From the NCBI GenBank assembly GCA_003281485.1, contig QCBW01000007.1:1-64000 (forward strand): a stretch of 64,000 nt of DNA, in the 5' to 3' direction. The notes under the pieces were generated by a model. The model saw only the letters and a program-made list of their open reading frames with translations, did no database searches and had not been told where the DNA came from. This document shows, piece by piece, positions 61,938 to 64,000 of this stretch (the first letter of the stretch is position 1; each line of letters opens with the position of its first letter). Source of the stretch: Prochlorococcus sp. AG-347-J20. GTDB lineage: Bacteria; Cyanobacteriota; Cyanobacteriia; PCC-6307; Cyanobiaceae. The position numbers and the translations under genes were made by a program.

Positions 61938-63128
61938 TTATGCATTTGGCGATGGCCAAATGTCTCTTACCATAGTTAATAAAACTTGAGCTTCATCATA
62001 TCTTTCTGAATGCGTTTTACCATTTAATAAAAATGTGATGTGAGCCATTTTTCTTCCAAGAATTTCGCGAGATTTGCCATAAAAATGAATATTAGAACCC
62101 TCAATTTCAGATAACATTTTAATTCTGGTTTCCATTGAAATTGGGAAATTCTTTTTTAAGCCCAGTAGATTTATCATAATTGCCCCTTCACAATTCATTT
62201 TAATTTCAGGTGGCCTCATACCAGAAGAAATGCAAACATATTGATCAAACTGACTGGAAGTGCATGCTTCAATAGAGAAATGAGCTGAGTTATGTGTTCT
62301 AGGTGCTATTTCATTAATTAAAAGACCATTATCTCCATAGAAGAATTCAATAGCCAAAACTCCGACGTAATTAAGTTCATTGACTATTGAAGAGAAAATA
62401 TTTATTGCAAATAAGTTCAAATCATATTCAGTTGTAGCAGGTGCAAGAATCCAATCGCAAACATGATTTGATTGGAATGTCTCAACAATTGGGAAAAATC
62501 TTATGTTGCCGGTTCTATCTCTCGAGCCAACAAGAGCTAGTTCTTTTTCATACTCTATCCATTCTTCTATTAACCATTCATCAGAATTATTCTCTCTTAA
62601 AAAAGAATCTAAATCTTCTTTTGTGCTTATTTTTTTATTCCCTTTACCGTCATATCCACCTTTATTTGATTTTGCCATTAGAGGGAAAGTCCAATTATTA
62701 ATTTCCTCATCCGAGAGATTTTTGAAATCTTCAATATTTATCCATTTTGGACAGGGAATATTCATCTTATCTATTAATTTTTTTTGAGAAAACCTATCTA
62801 CTAATGGCTTAATTGCATTAAGGCTTGGAACAAAAATATCGTTATTGCCAATTAAATTTAATTTATCAATTTTTATCCATTCATTTTCAAAAATTATTTT
62901 TTCACACTCGCTAATTAGTGATTTATTACCTCTTATCTTTAAAGGATCAGCTTCTATGACATGATCTGCTTTTAAACCAGCAGGATCATCACAGGATTTT
63001 GTTTGCACACATACTTCTAAATCTCTTTTTTTTGCGGCCTCGGTTAACATCAAAGCAAGTTGACCGCCTCCAATTATTCCTAAGGAATAATTTTTCTTAA
63101 TGCCGTTTATATTTTTATTTGAACTCAT
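61938..63128 (-). CDS. purK: 5-(carboxyamino)imidazole ribonucleotide synthase
   Basis: ATP-grasp enzyme that carboxylates AIR to N5-CAIR in purine synthesis. The 396-residue protein has the N-terminal IIGGGQLALMLTEAAK, the ATP-grasp core GYDGKGN, EEWIEYEKELA and the closing ligand block NEIAPRTHNSAHFSIEAC, the PurK hallmark. The last codons include an 8-bp hairpin CATTTGGC/GCCAAATG. It is divergent from aroB. Confidence 0.95.
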   Translation of the reverse strand: MSSNKNINGIKKNYSLGIIGGGQLALMLTEAAKKRDLEVCVQTKSCDDPAGLKADHVIEADPLKIRGNKSLISECEKIIFENEWIKIDKLNLIGNNDIFVPSLNAIKPLVDRFSQKKLIDKMNIPCPKWINIEDFKNLSDEEINNWTFPLMAKSNKGGYDGKGNKKISTKEDLDSFLRENNSDEWLIEEWIEYEKELALVGSRDRTGNIRFFPIVETFQSNHVCDWILAPATTEYDLNLFAINIFSSIVNELNYVGVLAIEFFYGDNGLLINEIAPRTHNSAHFSIEACTSSQFDQYVCISSGMRPPEIKMNCEGAIMINLLGLKKNFPISMETRIKMLSEIEGSNIHFYGKSREILGRKMAHITFLLNGKTHSERYDEAQVLLTMVRDIWPSPNA

Positions 63129-63253
63129 AGCATGATTTTATTACCATTTCTAATTCTTAACAACTGAATTTTTAAGTATCTAAAGCTCAGATTTTGCTAA
63201 TATATAAAGTATTTAATACTAAATATTTATAAATTTTAAATAGGAAATCAATT

Positions 63254-64000
63254 GTGAATAAGAGCAAAGTATTAGTTCCTTTAGGTGATAAGTCATACGA
63301 AGTAACTTTAGAAGCAGGGATTCTGGATAATATCAGCGAAGAACTTTTAAAAATTGGAATAACAAAGAATAGAAAAATACTTGTGATTTCAAATGAAGAA
63401 ATATTAAATTTGTATGGAGAAAAATTCTTAAATAATTTAAAAGATAATAAATTTCAGGCCCAAATGTTCCTTATCAAGGCGGGAGAATCATATAAGAACT
63501 TAAAAACCTTGAGTGAAATATATGATTTTGCATTTGAATTTGGTTTAGATAGAAATTCAATAATTATTGCCCTTGGAGGAGGAATTGTTGGAGATGTGAG
63601 TGGTTTCGCTGCTGCTACTTGGCTTAGAGGTATCGAATATATTCAGATTCCAACAACATTATTATCAATGGTTGATTCATCTGTGGGAGGAAAAACAGGG
63701 GTGAATCATCCTAAGGGTAAAAATTTAATTGGAGCTTTCAATCAACCTAAAGCAGTTTTTATTGATCCAGAAACTTTAAAAAGTTTGCCCAAAAGAGAAT
63801 TTAATGCAGGCATGGCCGAAGTAATAAAATACGGAGTAATAAGAGATAAAGAACTTTTCGAATATTTAGAAATTGAAAAGAACAAGAATGAACTTATAAA
63901 TCTCAAGAATGAATATTTAATTAAAATAATTGATAGTTCAATAAAAACAAAGTCTCATATTGTTTCGCAAGACGAACATGAAAATGGTGTTAGAGCAATA
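63254..64000 (+). CDS. aroB: 3-dehydroquinate synthase, C-terminus outside window
   Basis: Second enzyme of the shikimate pathway: NAD+- and metal-dependent conversion of DAHP to 3-dehydroquinate. The first 249 codons are visible, from GTG at 63254. Motifs: [50 protein letters not shown] and the metal ligand Glu in MAEVIKYG. About 110 residues are missing at the right edge. Confidence 0.95.
   Translation, partial: MNKSKVLVPLGDKSYEVTLEAGILDNISEELLKIGITKNRKILVISNEEILNLYGEKFLNNLKDNKFQAQMFLIKAGESYKNLKTLSEIYDFAFEFGLDRNSIIIALGGGIVGDVSGFAAATWLRGIEYIQIPTTLLSMVDSSVGGKTGVNHPKGKNLIGAFNQPKAVFIDPETLKSLPKREFNAGMAEVIKYGVIRDKELFEYLEIEKNKNELINLKNEYLIKIIDSSIKTKSHIVSQDEHENGVRAI

Noticed and set aside
61943-61962. 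8-bp hairpin at the purK 3' end as a terminator
   Set aside because: No T-run follows on either strand in the right direction; it coincides with purK codons.
61730-61975. 81-codon plus-strand ORF over the region 3' of purK
   Set aside because: It covers a densely paired, GC-richer stretch with a minus-strand terminator and runs into the purK coding end; it is best explained as a chance frame over an RNA gene.

Overview
The window is a low-GC, gene-dense stretch of a chromosome from a marine picocyanobacterium, most likely a high-light-adapted Prochlorococcus. Reasons: strongly AT-rich sequence with short intergenic gaps, photosynthesis genes (petN, chlP, pcyA, thf1/psb29, ccsA, a high-light-inducible protein), class II FBP/SBPase, hemA and glgC of cyanobacterial type, many TTG/GTG starts, and long runs of tiny membrane or helical ORFs. 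No rRNA, tRNA, insertion sequence, prophage or CRISPR array was seen.

Region 1 to 31 kb is a conserved housekeeping core: glgC (cut by the left edge), hemA, glpX (FBP/SBPase), rpe, ccsA, an LptB-like ATPase, typA, a VanY-type peptidase, chlP, glyS, sir, a VanX-type dipeptidase, recG, tsf, rpsB, a family 2 glycosyltransferase, a DevBCA-type exporter, pcyA, two M16 peptidases, sipA, ftsH, clpP and thf1. The rpsB leader holds two interleaved perfect stems (a possible pseudoknot).

Region 31 to 38 kb starts with petN, which is translationally coupled to a tiny membrane protein, and continues as small unknown genes, a ribbon-helix-helix-like protein, a DUF2130 protein and a free-standing IF2_N-like domain. 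Region 38.3 to 44.1 kb is a four-gene DNA-repair operon (MBL exonuclease, ATP-dependent ligase, Lhr-like helicase, PdeM-like phosphoesterase). Then come pstB-pstA-pstC (no pstS here), with tandem Pho-box-like 8-mers upstream, and a K+ channel with an RCK domain.

Region 49 to 61.6 kb is an accessory zone of very small genes. It contains an Hli protein, two DUF1651 paralogues each preceded by a LexA-box-like palindrome just upstream of the start codon, a stand-alone NAD+-dependent-ligase adenylation domain, a cluster of DnaA-box-like sites in a gene-poor gap, and two short minus-strand units that combine a strong Shine-Dalgarno, a tiny ORF and an intrinsic terminator. The right end has a structured RNA candidate (6S RNA-like) immediately 3' of purK, then purK and the start of aroB (cut by the right edge).

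All functional statements rest on motif recognition by eye; no database search, folding program or codon statistic was run.
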